DNA of 64,000 nt from Robiginitomaculum sp. (GTDB lineage Bacteria > Pseudomonadota > Alphaproteobacteria > Caulobacterales > Maricaulaceae): positions 205,213 through 269,212 of the forward strand of contig NVWK01000004.1 of assembly GCA_002733605.1 (NCBI GenBank). The letters run 5' to 3'. A model generated the notes under the pieces. It was not told the origin of the DNA and did no database searches. It saw nothing but the letters and a program-made list of their open reading frames with translations. Positions 63,966-64,000 of this stretch are shown piece after piece; position 1 is the first letter of the stretch, and each line of letters opens with the position of its first letter. The position numbers were made by a program, and so were the translations under genes.

Positions 63966-64000
63966 CGTCAAACAAGCCTAAAAAACCCCGCCGCCTCCCA

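Noticed and set aside
1..64000. rRNA, tRNA, CRISPR arrays, prophage or complete IS elements
   Set aside because: No tRNA or rRNA signatures, no direct-repeat/spacer array, and no transposase or phage genes were seen.

Overview
The window is ordinary bacterial chromosome, densely coded on both strands, from an alphaproteobacterium. The best fit is the Caulobacterales/Maricaulales side (Hyphomonadaceae or Robiginitomaculum-like). Evidence: dnaA, dnaN and recF next to rpsT, enoyl-CoA hydratase, mutM and ubiE; a YciI-gpsA-tsaD block beside a COG4223/HemY pair; hemW-rdgB, rph and hrcA-grpE with dnaK nearby; a CC0125/CC1285-type lipoprotein; an IalB-family protein; and one perfect TTAA-N7-TTAA (CtrA-type) site. 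I see no rRNA, tRNA, CRISPR array, prophage or complete insertion sequence. Assignments rest on reading motifs and gene order; no database was searched.

Layout. 0-5 kb: end of an N-formylglutamate amidohydrolase, a TerC-type membrane protein, fabI, two small genes separated by duplicated hairpins, an SH3-domain protein and a 2-hydroxyacid dehydrogenase. 5-11 kb (minus strand): MoeB/ThiF-type E1 enzyme, cysK, dut, a secreted protein, coaBC, ubiB. 11-16.8 kb: dipeptidyl peptidase IV, DHH phosphoesterase, SDR, isoaspartyl peptidase and two small envelope genes. 17-20.5 kb: TetR regulator with clear operators, then acyltransferase, lysophospholipid-transporter-like MFS and SpoU methyltransferase in tight linkage. 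20.6-24.2 kb: IalB protein behind a CtrA-type site, rlmN, extensin-family protein, Kelch lipoprotein. 24.2-30.8 kb: YciI, gpsA and tsaD, then COG4223, HemY and NnrS, but no hemC or hemD. 31-35.6 kb: PLP decarboxylase, SPFH/Arc/DUF4177 operon, DUF1801 protein, class II aldolase and a frameshifted GNAT gene. 35.6-42 kb: clpB with a sigma-32-type promoter, LysR regulator, envelope proteins and two small genes around Fur-like palindromes. 42-50 kb: ubiE, mutM, enoyl-CoA hydratase, rpsT, dnaA, dnaN, recF. 50-64 kb: yraN, rsmI, an LpoA-like lipoprotein, hemW, rdgB, a DUF2975/XRE pair, rph, hrcA, grpE, small proteins, an ene-reductase/DUF4345/TetR unit with an 18-bp-arm palindrome, alkB, and dnaK at the right edge.

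Together these genes cover replication initiation and clamp loading, translation accuracy (rlmN, rsmI, tsaD, SpoU), heat shock (clpB, hrcA, grpE, dnaK), nucleotide and DNA hygiene (dut, rdgB, mutM, alkB), lipid and quinone synthesis, and envelope maintenance. No defence island or dedicated secondary-metabolite cluster was seen. The most interesting signals are regulatory or structural: the dnaA leader (no in-frame ATG, hairpin, minimal upstream ORF, GANTC sites), hairpin repeats with compensatory base changes at 2.5 and 49.6 kb, a split ubiE/ubiB arrangement, a heme cluster lacking hemC/hemD, a GNAT gene broken in an A6 run, and several well-formed operators.
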